A stretch of 64,000 nt of DNA from Prauserella endophytica (GCF_005146945.1 NZ_SWMS01000025.1:34717-98716); one strand, 5' to 3'; positions 18,055-26,638 are shown, numbered from the stretch's first letter. Notes: a model not told the origin generated them from the sequence alone. Numbers and translations are program-made.

Positions 18055-18632
18055 CAGGGGTTGATGTCCCAGTCCTCGCGTCTGCGGCGGGCCGACGCGG
18101 CGAGCTTGTCCAGCGCGTCCTTGTCGCCGTGTGTCGTGAAGTGCTCGACCCCCACAGTGACGAACAGGCCGCGCGCGCGAACCGCGACGGGGCCGTCCGC
18201 GGCGTCGAGCCTGCCCTCGGCGCTCGCGTAGGTCTTGCGGCCCGCGACGCCGTCCAGCTTCGCCGAGATGAACAGCGTGGAGCCGACCGGCACCGGCCGC
18301 ACGAAGTCGGTCTCCAGCTTGGCGGTCACCGCGGGCTTGCGCAGCAGGTTGCCGACCGCCGCGCCGAGGGCCTCGTCGAACGCGCAGGCCAGCAGCCCGC
18401 CGTGCGCCAGCCCTGGTGCGCCCTGGTGGGCCTCGGTGACGGCGAACTCCGACACCACCTCGGCGCCGTCGGTGACCGACGACTGGAGGTGGAGGCCCAC
18501 CTCGACCTCGTCCCCGCAGCCGAAGCAGTGCGAGTAGTGCACCCCCAGCTTGCTGCCCGGCTGCGGGGCCTTGGGATGGGGAACGGCCGGCTCGGTCTCG
18601 ACCGGCGGCCAGCTCTGTCCAGCGTTGCTCAC
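18054..18632 (-). CDS. PaaI-family hot-dog thioesterase
   Basis: The 192-residue protein has a proline-rich N-terminus of about 30 residues, a CFGCG pair, and the hot-dog core with GLAHGGLLACAFDEA near 74, the PaaI catalytic segment. These enzymes hydrolyse acyl- or phenylacyl-CoA. The substrate is not evident. It is the first gene of a two-gene unit with the metallophosphoesterase, joined by a TGATG overlap. Confidence 0.83.
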   Translation of the reverse strand: MSNAGQSWPPVETEPAVPHPKAPQPGSKLGVHYSHCFGCGDEVEVGLHLQSSVTDGAEVVSEFAVTEAHQGAPGLAHGGLLACAFDEALGAAVGNLLRKPAVTAKLETDFVRPVPVGSTLFISAKLDGVAGRKTYASAEGRLDAADGPVAVRARGLFVTVGVEHFTTHGDKDALDKLAASARRRREDWDINP

Positions 18633-18641
18633 CCGGTCAAG

Positions 18642-20039
18642 TTAGCCGGTTGCCGGTGCGGACGGCGTTGTGGTGCCGCTCTGGCACTGGCGCGAACTGA
18701 CGATCCCGCGCATCGAGACGCCCTTGGTCTCCGGCAGGAGCAGCACCGGGACGGTGGCGATCGCGGCGGCTCCCATCAGGTAGAACGCCGGCCACAGGGT
18801 GTTGCCGGTGGCGTCGACGAGCGAGCCGACGACGTAGGGTGCGGTGCCGGCGAACAGCGCGGTCGACACGTTGTAGCCGATGGAGAAGGCGCCGTAACGG
18901 ACCTGTGTGGGGAACATCGCAGGCAGGGTGGACGCGACGACGGCGAGGAACAGCACCAGGCAGGCGCCGATCATCGCCAGGCCGCCGACGAGCATGCCCG
19001 CGTTGACGCCGCCGTTCTCGCCCACGCTGTTCTCCATGAGCGTGAACGCGGGAATCGGGAGCACCAGGAAGCCCGCGCAGCAGGCGATGAGGATCGGCTT
19101 GCGGCCGATTCGGTCCGACAGGCTGCCGATCGGCACGATCACCACGAGCATGGCGAGGATCACGCCCATCACGATCAGCAGCGGCGCGTCGCCCTCCATG
19201 CCGAGCACGTCCTTGAGGTACGTCTCGACGTACGCGAGCATGATCCAGTCACCGACGTTGAGCAGGATCACCAGGCCGATGAGGTGCAGGATCGACTTCC
19301 AGTGCCGGGTGAGCAGCTCCTTCAGCGGCGACTTGGCGACCTTCTTCTGGTTCTCGATCTCGCGGAACACCGGGGTGTCCTCGAGCTTGTTCCGCAGGTA
19401 GAGACCGACGAGCCCGAGCGGGCCGGCGATCAGGAACGGGATGCGCCAGCCCCACTGCTGCATGGCCTCCTCGCCGAGGAGCACCGTCGAGAGCGTCACC
19501 ACGCCCGCGCCGAGGAAGAAGCCGACGAGCGTGCCGAACTCCAGCCAGCTGCCGAGGAAGCCGCGCTTCTTGTTTGGAGCGTACTCGGCGATGAACGTGG
19601 CCGCGCCGCCGTACTCGCCGCCGGCGGAGAAGCCCTGCAGGGCGCGCAGCAGGATCACGAGCACCGCCGCGGCCGGCCCGATCTGCTCCCACGACGGCAG
19701 CAGGCCGATCGCGAACGTGGAACCCGACATGAGGATGACCGTCAGCGCCAGCACCCGCTGCCTGCCGAGTTTGTCGCCGAGCGGGCCGAGCACGAAGCTG
19801 CCGAACGGCCGGATGACGAACGTCACCGCGAGCACCGCGAAGGTCGCGAGGGCCCCCTCCGTCGTGCTGCTCGCGTTGAAGAAGACCTGGCCGAGGATGG
19901 CAGGCATGAAGCCGAAGACGCCGAAGTCGTACCACTCGATGCAGTTGCCCATCGCCGAACCGGCGACGGCCTTGCGGACGTCTTTCGGATCTGGTTCATA
20001 GGTCGCACCCTGTGGGCGGGGTGCTGCGTCCTCCGGCAT
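18642..20039 (-). CDS. MFS transporter of the metabolite:proton symporter (MHS) family, ProP-like
   Basis: The 465-residue protein has twelve membrane helices and the MHS marks: AGSAMGNCIEWYDFGVFGF near 27, GPLGDKLGRQRVL near 86, the RALQGFSAGGEYGGA segment near 131 and SDRIGRKP near 290. This family includes proline/betaine, citrate and dicarboxylate symporters. The ProP-type motif is strongest, so an osmolyte or proline is the likely cargo, but this is not proven. It ends nine bases from the thioesterase start and could be read through into it. Confidence 0.85.
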   Translation of the reverse strand: MPEDAAPRPQGATYEPDPKDVRKAVAGSAMGNCIEWYDFGVFGFMPAILGQVFFNASSTTEGALATFAVLAVTFVIRPFGSFVLGPLGDKLGRQRVLALTVILMSGSTFAIGLLPSWEQIGPAAAVLVILLRALQGFSAGGEYGGAATFIAEYAPNKKRGFLGSWLEFGTLVGFFLGAGVVTLSTVLLGEEAMQQWGWRIPFLIAGPLGLVGLYLRNKLEDTPVFREIENQKKVAKSPLKELLTRHWKSILHLIGLVILLNVGDWIMLAYVETYLKDVLGMEGDAPLLIVMGVILAMLVVIVPIGSLSDRIGRKPILIACCAGFLVLPIPAFTLMENSVGENGGVNAGMLVGGLAMIGACLVLFLAVVASTLPAMFPTQVRYGAFSIGYNVSTALFAGTAPYVVGSLVDATGNTLWPAFYLMGAAAIATVPVLLLPETKGVSMRGIVSSRQCQSGTTTPSAPATG

Positions 20040-20137
20040 TGGGGACCTCCCGGCACTGGCTTGCGTTGTTCAGTCAGTGTCGGAAAATTTCAACCTTGGT
20101 GCCACTTGGGCAACGGCTTTTGTCCGGAAGATGACGA

Positions 20138-20167
20138 GGCGCCGGGAGACATGGATCTCCCGGCGCC
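20138..20167 (-). terminator. Hairpin terminator of the L,D-transpeptidase gene
   Basis: A perfect 12-base stem (GGCGCCGGGAGA with TCTCCCGGCGCC) closes a six-base loop 15 bases after the transpeptidase stop on the minus strand. There is no U-tract, which is usual in high-GC actinobacteria. Confidence 0.75.
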
Positions 20168-20181
20168 CCTTCGATCGCTCG

Positions 20182-21393
20182 TCACCCGTTCAACGCCGAC
20201 ATGGAGGTCCACTCCTCCCAGGAGTAGGTCCAGTCGTGGTAGTCGCCGTCCTCGGGGCCGAGTTGCTGAGTGCTGCCCTCGATCTCCACCGGGTCGCCGA
20301 TGAGCGCGCTGTCGAAATACTCCTTGGCGTTGGCGTCGGACAGGTTGATGCAGCCGTGGGAGACGTTGTTGGACCCCTGATCGCCGACCGACCACGGCGC
20401 CGCGTGCGTGAACTCGCCGTTGTTCGAGATCCGCACGGCCCAGCTCACCTCGAAGTCCTCGTACCCGTAGCCGGGGTTGTTCATGAAGTACGTCGAGTGC
20501 TTGCTCATCACCACGTGCGTGCCGCTGTGCGTGACGCGACCCGGATCGGAGTCGAGCCCGAAGCTCGCCGGGTAGTCGGAGACCAGCTGACCGTCCCGGT
20601 ACACCTGCATCCGGTGGGTCTGGGTGTTGGCCTTCACGACCTGAGAGCGGCCGATGGTGAAGTTGGAGGTCAGGTCGGCCTCCCCGTAGGCGCCGTCACC
20701 CATCGACACCCCGTAGATCAGCGCCTTGACCGCGACCTGTGTGCCCGGCTGCCAGTACTCCTTCGGCCGCCAGTGCACCGACGTGTCGCTCTCCAGCCAG
20801 GCCCACGAGCCCTCGGTCTTCGGGGTGGTCTCCACCGACAGCGCCCGCTCGACGGCGGCCTTGTCGGTGACCGGGCTGTCGAAGGTCAGCGTGATCGGCA
20901 TGGCGATGCCGTACGTCTTGCCGTCGCCGACGTTCAGCCGCCCGCCCATGGTCGCCGAGGGAGACACCGTGGTGAACGAGCCGGCGATCGGCGTCGTCTC
21001 GCCCTCGGAGTTCACAGCGGTGCCCGACCACGTGTACGTCTTGTCGTACCCGAGCGGCTCGGTGACCGACCAGCTCCGCTTGTCGCCGGCGAGCTCGCCC
21101 GCGACCTCTTTGCCCTCCGGGTTCTTCAGTGCCACCGTCTCGATGGTGCCGTCGGTGACCGAGACCTTGACAGGGTCGCGTGGTCCGACGCCCTGCGCAC
21201 CGTCGGCGGGCTGCGCGACGACCTTGGCCGGAGCGGACTGGTCGTCGGCTTCTCCTTGTTGCTGAGGGCTTTCTCCTCCGCTGCCCTCACCCGAGCATGC
21301 GGTGAGCGCCAGCAGGAACGCCAGTACGAGCGCCAGCAGCCCGCCGGTGCGCCCGCCGCGTCCGAACCACGGCCCCCGGTGTTGGTGTGTCAT
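20182..21393 (-). CDS. L,D-transpeptidase lipoprotein with Ig-like domains
   Basis: The 403-residue protein begins with a lipoprotein signal (LLALTAC, cysteine near 33), then a Gln/Ser-rich linker, two immunoglobulin-like modules and a YkuD catalytic domain. The active-site motif is SHGCINL near residue 345, preceded by the conserved histidine in THAAPW. Such enzymes make 3-3 cross-links in peptidoglycan outside the membrane. The ATG at 21393 is preferred over the one six bases earlier because AAGGGGG then has normal spacing. A TGTGA-N6-TCACA site lies about 75 bases upstream. A C-terminal tail rich in Trp and acidic residues is typical of LdtB-type proteins. Confidence 0.9.
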   Translation of the reverse strand: MTHQHRGPWFGRGGRTGGLLALVLAFLLALTACSGEGSGGESPQQQGEADDQSAPAKVVAQPADGAQGVGPRDPVKVSVTDGTIETVALKNPEGKEVAGELAGDKRSWSVTEPLGYDKTYTWSGTAVNSEGETTPIAGSFTTVSPSATMGGRLNVGDGKTYGIAMPITLTFDSPVTDKAAVERALSVETTPKTEGSWAWLESDTSVHWRPKEYWQPGTQVAVKALIYGVSMGDGAYGEADLTSNFTIGRSQVVKANTQTHRMQVYRDGQLVSDYPASFGLDSDPGRVTHSGTHVVMSKHSTYFMNNPGYGYEDFEVSWAVRISNNGEFTHAAPWSVGDQGSNNVSHGCINLSDANAKEYFDSALIGDPVEIEGSTQQLGPEDGDYHDWTYSWEEWTSMSALNG

Positions 21394-21467
21394 GTTCATT
21401 GCCCCCTTGATCTCCCCGTGTACCCCCACTGACGCCCGGTGAAAGCCGTTCGTTGCACCGGGAAAAA

Positions 21468-21483
21468 TGTGACTGCCATCACA
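21468..21483. promoter_or_regulatory. CRP-like (cAMP receptor protein family) binding site
   Basis: TGTGA-CTGCCA-TCACA is an exact match to the CRP-family consensus TGTGA-N6-TCACA. It lies 75 bases upstream of the L,D-transpeptidase start. Nothing else symmetric is seen in the rest of the gap. Confidence 0.6.
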
Positions 21484-21660
21484 TCCAGTGGGGTTGTAGT
21501 TCAGCTGTACGGGCGATGGTGCGGTTCCGCTCCGTGAGTGGACGCCGGGCTGCTGGGCGCTACCGTCACCCCGCTGGAAGGGTTGATCGCCGGAGGCGCG
21601 GACTATGCAACCTCCCGGAGAAGAGTCCGCCCAGTCGGACCAACCTGAGATTGCGGGGTT

Positions 21661-21707
21661 CGCAAACGGCCGGTAGCCGGTAGGCTGCCGGGTGGCCGTC
21701 GTTTTGC
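21661..21707 (+). other. Strong hairpin in the 450-base gap before the cold shock gene
   Basis: The gap between the transpeptidase and the cold shock gene holds no supported ORF. At 21666-21699 it contains a stem with GGCCGGTAGCC paired to GGCTGCCGGgtGGCC, closed outside by CGCAAA and TTTTGCG. It could end an unseen transcript or form part of a long cold shock mRNA leader, a common trait of csp genes. Confidence 0.35.
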
Positions 21708-21849
21708 GTGTTAGTGGCTTCACACTCGCGGAACTTCTGACGCGAGCCCTGAGCCGCCGCGCTCTTTGCTCGTCTCGTTGGAACCGCCCGGGACGGCCAG
21801 GACATCGCTTCGGCGGTGTTCATGCGGAACAGCAACGAGGAGTAAAACG

Positions 21850-22053
21850 GTGGCGCAAGGCACTGTGAAGTGGTTCAACGCCGAGAAGGGCTTCGGCTTC
21901 ATCGCCCAGGACGGCGGCGAGGGCGACGTGTTCGTCCACTACTCGGAGATCGAGGGTCGCGGCTTCCGCACGCTCGAGGAGAACCAGCGAGTGGAGTTCG
22001 AGGTCGGCCAGGGTCAGAAGGGGCCGCAGGCCCAGAAGGTTCGCGCTCTCTAA
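21850..22053 (+). CDS. Cold shock protein, CspA family
   Basis: The 67-residue single CSD protein has both RNA-binding motifs: [10 protein letters not shown] at about 13-22 and DVFVHYSEI at about 26-34. These small proteins bind single-stranded nucleic acid and loosen RNA structure. The start is a GTG with GAGGAG nine bases upstream. A 17-base-pair hairpin terminator follows 20 bases after the stop, so this is a single-gene transcript. Confidence 0.95.
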   Translation: MAQGTVKWFNAEKGFGFIAQDGGEGDVFVHYSEIEGRGFRTLEENQRVEFEVGQGQKGPQAQKVRAL

Positions 22054-22073
22054 GCGCGTCACCCCCTGACTGC

Positions 22074-22110
22074 ATCGAGCCCCCGGCGGAGTTTCCGCCG
22101 GGGGCTCGAT
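22074..22110 (+). terminator. Terminator of the cold shock gene
   Basis: A perfect 17-base stem (ATCGAGCCCCCGGCGGA and its complement) closes a three-base loop, followed by CGTTTCG. It serves the cold shock gene and may also act for the convergent minus-strand gene ending at 22138. Confidence 0.85.
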
Positions 22111-22137
22111 CGTTTCGCGTCGGTGTGTCCGCGCCTG

Positions 22138-22581
22138 TCAGCCGAGGCCGCCGCGGAGGGGCTGCTCCCACTGCTGACGGTCGAAGACGTACTGGTCGGT
22201 CTGCGGTTCGGGGTCGGGCGCCTGCGCGCGGCGCGGCTGGCGCAGGTCGGACGCGGCCTGCGCCTCCCACGCGAGACGCTCCAGCACCCATTCCTGGGCG
22301 AGCGCCTGCGGCGAGGTGCCGCGCTCGATGGCGAGGTCCTTCAGTTGCTGGCTGGCGATGAGGTTCATGCGGAGCTGGTAGACCTGCGCATCACCGAAGC
22401 GCCTGCCGGACCCGGTGCTCTCCGGGTCGGTCTCGGGCGCCAGTGCCGCGAGGTAGCTCGTCAGCTCGTGGTCTTCGGCGGCGGGGTCCGCGTCCTGTGT
22501 GGCGGCGCCGCGGTGTCGACCGCCGTTCACTGCCTTGAGGTTGGTGCGGCTGCTGAGCCGTCCGAATGAGGGAAGAGGCAC
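22138..22581 (-). CDS. Conserved hypothetical protein with helical, ribbon-helix-helix-like core
   Basis: The reading frame gives 147 residues from a GTG at 22581. The N-terminus is basic (FGRLSSRTNLKAVNGGRHR). The central part, YQLRMNLIASQQLKDLA followed by ERGTSPQALAQEWVLERL, resembles a DNA-binding antitoxin-like helix pair, and the C-terminus is rich in Gln, Pro and acidic residues. I do not recognise a named family. The start is uncertain because no good ribosome site is seen. It is convergent with the cold shock gene. Confidence 0.55.
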   Translation of the reverse strand: MPLPSFGRLSSRTNLKAVNGGRHRGAATQDADPAAEDHELTSYLAALAPETDPESTGSGRRFGDAQVYQLRMNLIASQQLKDLAIERGTSPQALAQEWVLERLAWEAQAASDLRQPRRAQAPDPEPQTDQYVFDRQQWEQPLRGGLG

Positions 22582-23070
22582 CCGGACACGATAACGGTTG
22601 TGTCTCGGCCGCGATACGCCTGTGACCCTACCCACACCGCGTGTCGCGCTCTTTTCTCCGAAGTTGTGCCATCTGGAGTAGTCGCTTACCTGCCTGGCGC
22701 AGCAGGTGAATGCATTCTGTAGCCGACGGTCGTTTCCCAATGGGCAAGATCGAATTGGTGTGGAAATGGAGAGGCCCCCGCGCCAGGGGGAGGAACGCGG
22801 GGGCCGGAGGGGATCTCCACAGGCGCTGACCGGGGGTGTGTCAGCACGATGATTGTTACATGACATGGCCGGGCGCCGCGAGTGTTGCGTCCGAAAAAGG
22901 GCTCCGACCTGTCATTTCTCCGTTGCCGGAGCGACATTTCCGAACTGTCCCCGAATGGCCGCTCAAGTCCACGCAGCGTGCTTGGAGCTTCACTCTGCGG
23001 GGGGCTGTCGAGGGGTTCCCGTGCTGGCTAGCCTCGCGGCCAAGGTGATCCAGAAGCCCCAGGAGGAACC
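22582..23070. other. Gene-free gap with one hairpin
   Basis: No ORF with codon bias and a ribosome site is supported here. At 22773-22805 there is a ten-base stem, GGCCCCCGCG paired with CGCGGGGGCC around a 13-base loop, that resembles a terminator. Base composition is less GC-rich than in neighbouring genes between 22820 and 22950. Confidence 0.5.
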
Positions 23071-23319
23071 ATGAGCGGGTCTGTGGAAGTGCGGCAGTTC
23101 CTCCTTCGTTACGAGGGAGAAGGGCAGGGTGCCGGGCTCGGCGGCGTGCCGGCGCAGCGGGCCGGGCAGGCCGACGCTCCGCGGGTCTCCGACGACCAGG
23201 TGCGAAGGGCGAGGCTCGCCGTGGCGCGAGGAGCCCGTGGGATCGAAGACTGCGCCCAGTTGCTGGACATGCTGGGACTAAAGCCTGACGACGACGGCAA
23301 CGCGCCGGTGCAGCGCTAG
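23071..23319 (+). CDS. Short hypothetical protein
   Basis: The 82-residue product starts at an ATG with AGGAGGA five bases before it, which supports real translation. The first half is polar with Gly/Gln-rich sequence; the second half, SDDQVRRARLAVARGARG then DCAQLLDMLGL, is probably helical. No family is recognised. It is followed by a possible structured RNA and the tRNA cluster. Confidence 0.6.
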   Translation: MSGSVEVRQFLLRYEGEGQGAGLGGVPAQRAGQADAPRVSDDQVRRARLAVARGARGIEDCAQLLDMLGLKPDDDGNAPVQR

Positions 23320-23355
23320 CAGCGCGCTGGACAACCGCTGCCTACTGCGCGACGC

Positions 23356-23544
23356 CCAGACGGCGCCTCGCCACGCTGTCGGAAAGCCCGAGTACGACCC
23401 GGTACGAGGACTTCCCCCGCCTTGCGAGGCCGCCGTCTGGATCGCCGCTCGCTACGGGCGGGTTCTTCAGGGCACTCCTAGGCGTTGTGTGCCGGGCCCC
23501 CAGGCTGCCCAGGTGCACACCCCCTGGTCGTGCACCTGGGCAGC
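23356..23544 (+). ncRNA. Candidate structured RNA between a small gene and the tRNA cluster
   Basis: The 520-base gap before tRNA-Glu has no supported ORF but contains two strong folds. The first has a long closing helix (CCAGACGGC-GCCTCGC at 23356 with its near-complement ending at 23440), an inner GGAA/TTCC pair and a GTAC/GTAC hairpin. The second is a perfect 15-base stem at 23504-23518 and 23530-23544. The nested layout fits a small RNA followed by its terminator, but no known RNA family is recognised and the strand is uncertain. Confidence 0.35.
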
Positions 23545-23842
23545 ACGAGGCTCAAGTTACTGGTCCAGACCCTCACGGGGCAATTGATTGCCGGTGGCAA
23601 CAGTGTTTCGCCACAGGGTCTTTCGCTTTCGTAAACGTGACGACAAGGTTTTCGTAACGCTGTTGTCCCGTGCGGGCCCCCGCCGGGGCCTGCCGGTGCT
23701 CGCTCGGGCCGGAGGAGGGTTTGTGCAGGTCAGAGTTGATGGGGTACCCGCTGTGAATGGGGTTGTGGGGGTGTCCTAGACTAGTCATCGCTCCCAGGGA
23801 AAGACCTGAGAGCGCGGTCGGTCGGTTCGCCGAACTGGCCGG

Positions 23843-23915
23843 GCTCCCATCGTCTAGCGGCCTAGGACTCCGCCCTTTCAAGGCGGCAACGCGGGTTCGA
23901 ATCCCGTTGGGAGTA
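23843..23915 (+). tRNA. tRNA-Glu (anticodon TTC)
   Basis: The cloverleaf is complete. The acceptor arm GCTCCCA pairs with TGGGAGT, the anticodon stem CCGCC/GGCGG holds the loop CTTTCAA with anticodon TTC, and the T arm is GCGGG-TTCGAAT-CCCGT. CCA is not encoded. It is the first of three tRNA genes. Confidence 0.97.
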
Positions 23916-23928
23916 CGCAACACGGTAA

Positions 23929-24005
23929 GGCCCTGTGGCGCAGTTGGTTAGCGCGTCGCCCTGTCACGGCGAAGGTCGCGGGTTCGAGTCCCGTCAGGGT
24001 CGCCA
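23929..24005 (+). tRNA. tRNA-Asp (anticodon GTC)
   Basis: The acceptor arm GGCCCTG pairs with CAGGGTC, the anticodon stem TCGCC/GGCGA holds CTGTCAC with anticodon GTC, and the T loop is TTCGAGT. A CCA end is encoded. It follows tRNA-Glu by 13 bases. Confidence 0.97.
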
Positions 24006-24033
24006 GAGCGTTCGGCTGGAAGCCGGCGTATCC

Positions 24034-24107
24034 GGCCAGGTAGCTCAGTTGGTACGAGCGTCCGCCTGAAAAGCGGAAGGTCGCCGGTTCGACCCCGGCC
24101 CTGGCCA
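24034..24107 (+). tRNA. tRNA-Phe (anticodon GAA)
   Basis: The acceptor arm GGCCAGG pairs with CCTGGCC, the anticodon stem TCCGC/GCGGA holds CTGAAAA with anticodon GAA, and the T arm is GCCGG-TTCGACC-CCGGC. CCA is not encoded. The Glu-Asp-Phe order is a common actinobacterial cluster. It is the last tRNA before the scarred region. Confidence 0.97.
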
Positions 24108-24123
24108 CTCCCTCTACCTGCGA

Positions 24124-24157
24124 AAACGGCCCCCGTCGACCCCGGCGGGGGCCGTTT
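24124..24157 (+). terminator. Terminator of the tRNA cluster
   Basis: A perfect 12-base stem, AAACGGCCCCCG with CGGGGGCCGTTT, closes a ten-base loop 16 bases after tRNA-Phe. The flanking A and T runs make it usable in both directions. Confidence 0.85.
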
Positions 24158-24159
24158 CA

Positions 24160-24972
24160 TCTGTGGTCGTCTCAGTCCTCGTCTCATTTGCCTTTGCCGC
24201 TACGCCCGCTGCCGCCGAGCGAGCCTCTCCGGTCGACGTCTCGGCAGACACAGGTTCTGCCACGTATCTCCACTTCTCGCCGCTGAGATTGGCACAGGGG
24301 GCCTCCCAGACGCGCGGGGTGGACCATCACAGCCCGTGTGCGGCGCTACGGGAAGTGGGCGCCGGGATGCTCGGCGAGGACGGAGTGCCTGCCGAGCGGG
24401 CTGTTCGCGTACACCAGGGCAGGGCACGGCGGCAGCAGTTGCAGATCAGGAATGCCGCCCGGGCCGCATCAGCGCCGCCGCTCGCTACGCAATTTGCGTA
24501 CTGCCGCAGAATCATGTGGTGGACGCCTCCGTGTCCGTGGCCAAGCTCGCCGAGAAGGAACCAGGCTCCCTCGATCCCGGCGGCTCAATCCCGTAGTGGG
24601 TCCGGCACCGTTACCAGCGCTGCGCAACGCGACGAGCGCTCTTCAACGTCGCGCGCGGTCTCGATCGTGGCCAGTAGCGGTGGAGCGTTAGCGCGATTCC
24701 CGAGCCAAGTCGTAGTCCGTCGCGGGCCAGCTCGCCGAGGCGGCCGAGTGGCACCCGCGACACCGTTCCTGCCTGGTGCGGGTCCGAACCATCGCCCACC
24801 TGATCAGCGCTTGCCTCCGGCGGCAGACGTAGAGGTGCGCGCTGTCCGGGGCAGCGGTCAGGGGACCACAAAGTCGTTGCTGTTTGTGCGTTGACGAGCA
24901 CGGAACTGCGCGTGACGTTCGAGTTCTCACTCGGAAGCCACTGGACTGAGCACATCCGAACCGGAGCTAGCC
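24160..24972. other. Gene-free, degraded stretch downstream of the tRNAs
   Basis: About 810 bases hold several overlapping open frames, but none has a ribosome site, a recognisable domain or the usual actinobacterial codon bias. The base composition is more even across codon positions than in the flanking genes. It looks like decayed insert DNA; I can name nothing in it. Confidence 0.5.
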
Positions 24973-25623
24973 ATGCGAAAGATCATGGCCACGTTGGCGC
25001 TCGCATCCGTTGCGGGCCTCGGCGCGGCGGCGTGCAGCGACAACGAAACCAGCGGAGGGCAGCGGCCGCAGCCTGCAGCAGCACCACCCCAAGTATCACC
25101 AACTGGCAGCGGGCCAGACGAGTTCGACACTGGCATCATCAACCCGTGGGACACCAACAGGCGCGGTCACGTTCCCCTGTCCGTGGGCGAGTCGTTCACG
25201 CTCCCTTCCGCGCTCGGCGCGGCCGGTGACGCAACCTTCACACTCACCGGCCTCCGGCCCAACCCGCCGTGCGACCCCGAGACCGCGTCGTACGGCGAGA
25301 ACCCGGACAACATCATGGCGCTCGACTTCCGGGTTAAGACCGGCAATGATCCCGAAACGAAGGACTGGCTCACTGAACTGTTCGCCGCTCCCACGTTCAA
25401 GGAACTCTCGCCCGACGGAGTCAGCCGCGAACCGCCCGGCCGCGGGTACCTGATCGGCTGCCTGGCTGACGTGGGTACTGACCCGTGGAGCTTCGGGCAG
25501 AATCAGGCCTACGAAGTCACCCTGGAAACCGGTGTGAGCCAACCGCAGGGCGCGACGCTGATCTTCCAGAACGTAAACCACGAGTACTACGGGGGACCGG
25601 CCGGTTGGGAGATCACCTACTGA
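24973..25623 (+). CDS. Secreted lipoprotein of unknown function
   Basis: The 216-residue protein has a lipoprotein signal with lipobox LGAAAC (cysteine near residue 21), a Gln/Pro-rich linker to about 45 and a beta-rich domain starting VPLSVGESFTL. The pattern of strands with a CDPETASY segment and a second cysteine near 162 resembles DUF4352-type extracytoplasmic modules, but the match is loose. Codon use is less extreme than in the neighbours. It stands alone between degraded sequence and an integrase remnant, so it may be cargo of a past mobile element. Confidence 0.7.
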   Translation: MRKIMATLALASVAGLGAAACSDNETSGGQRPQPAAAPPQVSPTGSGPDEFDTGIINPWDTNRRGHVPLSVGESFTLPSALGAAGDATFTLTGLRPNPPCDPETASYGENPDNIMALDFRVKTGNDPETKDWLTELFAAPTFKELSPDGVSREPPGRGYLIGCLADVGTDPWSFGQNQAYEVTLETGVSQPQGATLIFQNVNHEYYGGPAGWEITY

Positions 25624-25727
25624 TAGTGGCAACGTGAACGAGTGGCTTTGGCCAGGCAGACCACGCCATCGCCCGCCACAGTAGCTTTCTGATCGAGAAG
25701 TTGCCTGCCGATTCAGCCTGCCGCGGG

Positions 25728-26185
25728 GCCGTGGCAGCATGGTTGCGAGAACCCGCACGCGTGCGGCCGCAAGTACCACAAGACGACGCCGTGCCTCGAG
25801 GGCTGCAAGCGGCACCACTGTAAGCCCTGCCCGCCGCCGTGCCCGCCTGACTGCACGAGTCACGCTCGCTGGTGCCCCCAGCGACACGGCGGTGGCCTGG
25901 TCGAGGTAGACATGAAGTCGAAAGCTGGCCGGCGTGGCATTGTGCTGCCAGACCGTCTGTTCGACCTGCTGCTCACGCACGCGGAGCAGCAGGCGAAGGA
26001 ACGCGAGTTCGCCGACTCCGACTGGCACGGCGGCGACTGGATGTTCACCCAGCCGAACGGTACTCCGATTGACCCGCGCCGCGACCTCCGCGAATGGAAG
26101 GCGCTTCTCGAAGAAGCTGGCGTCCGCGAAGCTCGCCTGCACGACGCGCGCCGCACGGCGGCCACGGTGCTGCTCGTGCTCGGCG
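25728..26185 (+). pseudogene. Remnant of a tyrosine-recombinase integrase (C-terminal part)
   Basis: In one frame the sequence gives a Cys/His-rich insert (HGCENPHACGR, then KPCPPPCPPDC and RWCPQRHGGG), then KSKAGRRGIVLPD and finally RLHDARRTAATVLLVLG. This is the pattern of actinomycete integrative-element integrases, with HxxR-like box II residues in the last motif. The N-terminal half is missing, and the frame breaks off at about 26185, before box III and the catalytic tyrosine. It then runs into acetyltransferase sequence in another frame. It cannot be a working recombinase. It lies 1.6 kb from tRNA-Phe. Confidence 0.75.
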
Positions 26186-26197
26186 ACGGCGGCGGAC

Positions 26198-26638
26198 CAG
26201 CACGAAGAACGGCAGAGGGTGCTGCGCGAACTGTTGGGGGAGGTTGGCGAGGGTTCGTGGATCATGCCTCGCTTTCAGTGTGACTACGGCTATCTCATCC
26301 GGCTGGGGTCGAACAGCTTCCTGAACTATGACGCGATCCTGCTGGATTGCGCGTCGATCACGATCGGGGATGACGTGTCGATTGGGCCTCGGGTGCAGTT
26401 GTTGACGGCGTTGCATCCGGTGGACGAGCACGGGATGCGCCGGCAGCGGTGGGAGCGTGCCGAGCCGATCGTGATCGGTAACAACGTGTGGTTGGGCGGC
26501 GGAGTGATCGTGTGCGCTGGCGTAACGGTCGGTGACAACGCGGTGGTCGGCGCGGGGAGCGTGGTCACGCGGGACCTCCCGGCGCGTGTGCTCGCGGTAG
26601 GGAACCCGGCACGGGTGATTCGGAAGCTTGATCGTTAG
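26198..26638 (+). pseudogene. 5'-truncated maltose O-acetyltransferase (hexapeptide repeat)
   Basis: From QHEERQRVLRELLGE onward the frame matches the central and C-terminal parts of maltose/galactoside acetyltransferases: FQCDYGY, FLNYDAILLDC, a left-handed beta helix with GDDVSIGPRVQL, the catalytic-type histidine in ALHPVDEHG, and VIVCAGVTVGDN ending at VGNPARVIRKLDR. About 45 N-terminal residues of the family are missing, replaced by integrase sequence in another frame. The active region is intact, so expression from an internal GTG or ATG is possible, but the gene is most likely broken. Confidence 0.75.

Noticed and set aside
24163..24894. A 243-residue plus-strand frame after the tRNA terminator
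   Set aside because: The first residues look like a signal peptide, but there is no ribosome site and the rest is of random composition without family features.
25096..26265. A 389-residue minus-strand open frame over the lipoprotein and integrase remnant
   Set aside because: The plus strand has a lipobox and integrase motifs there; the minus frame has no recognisable domain or ribosome site.
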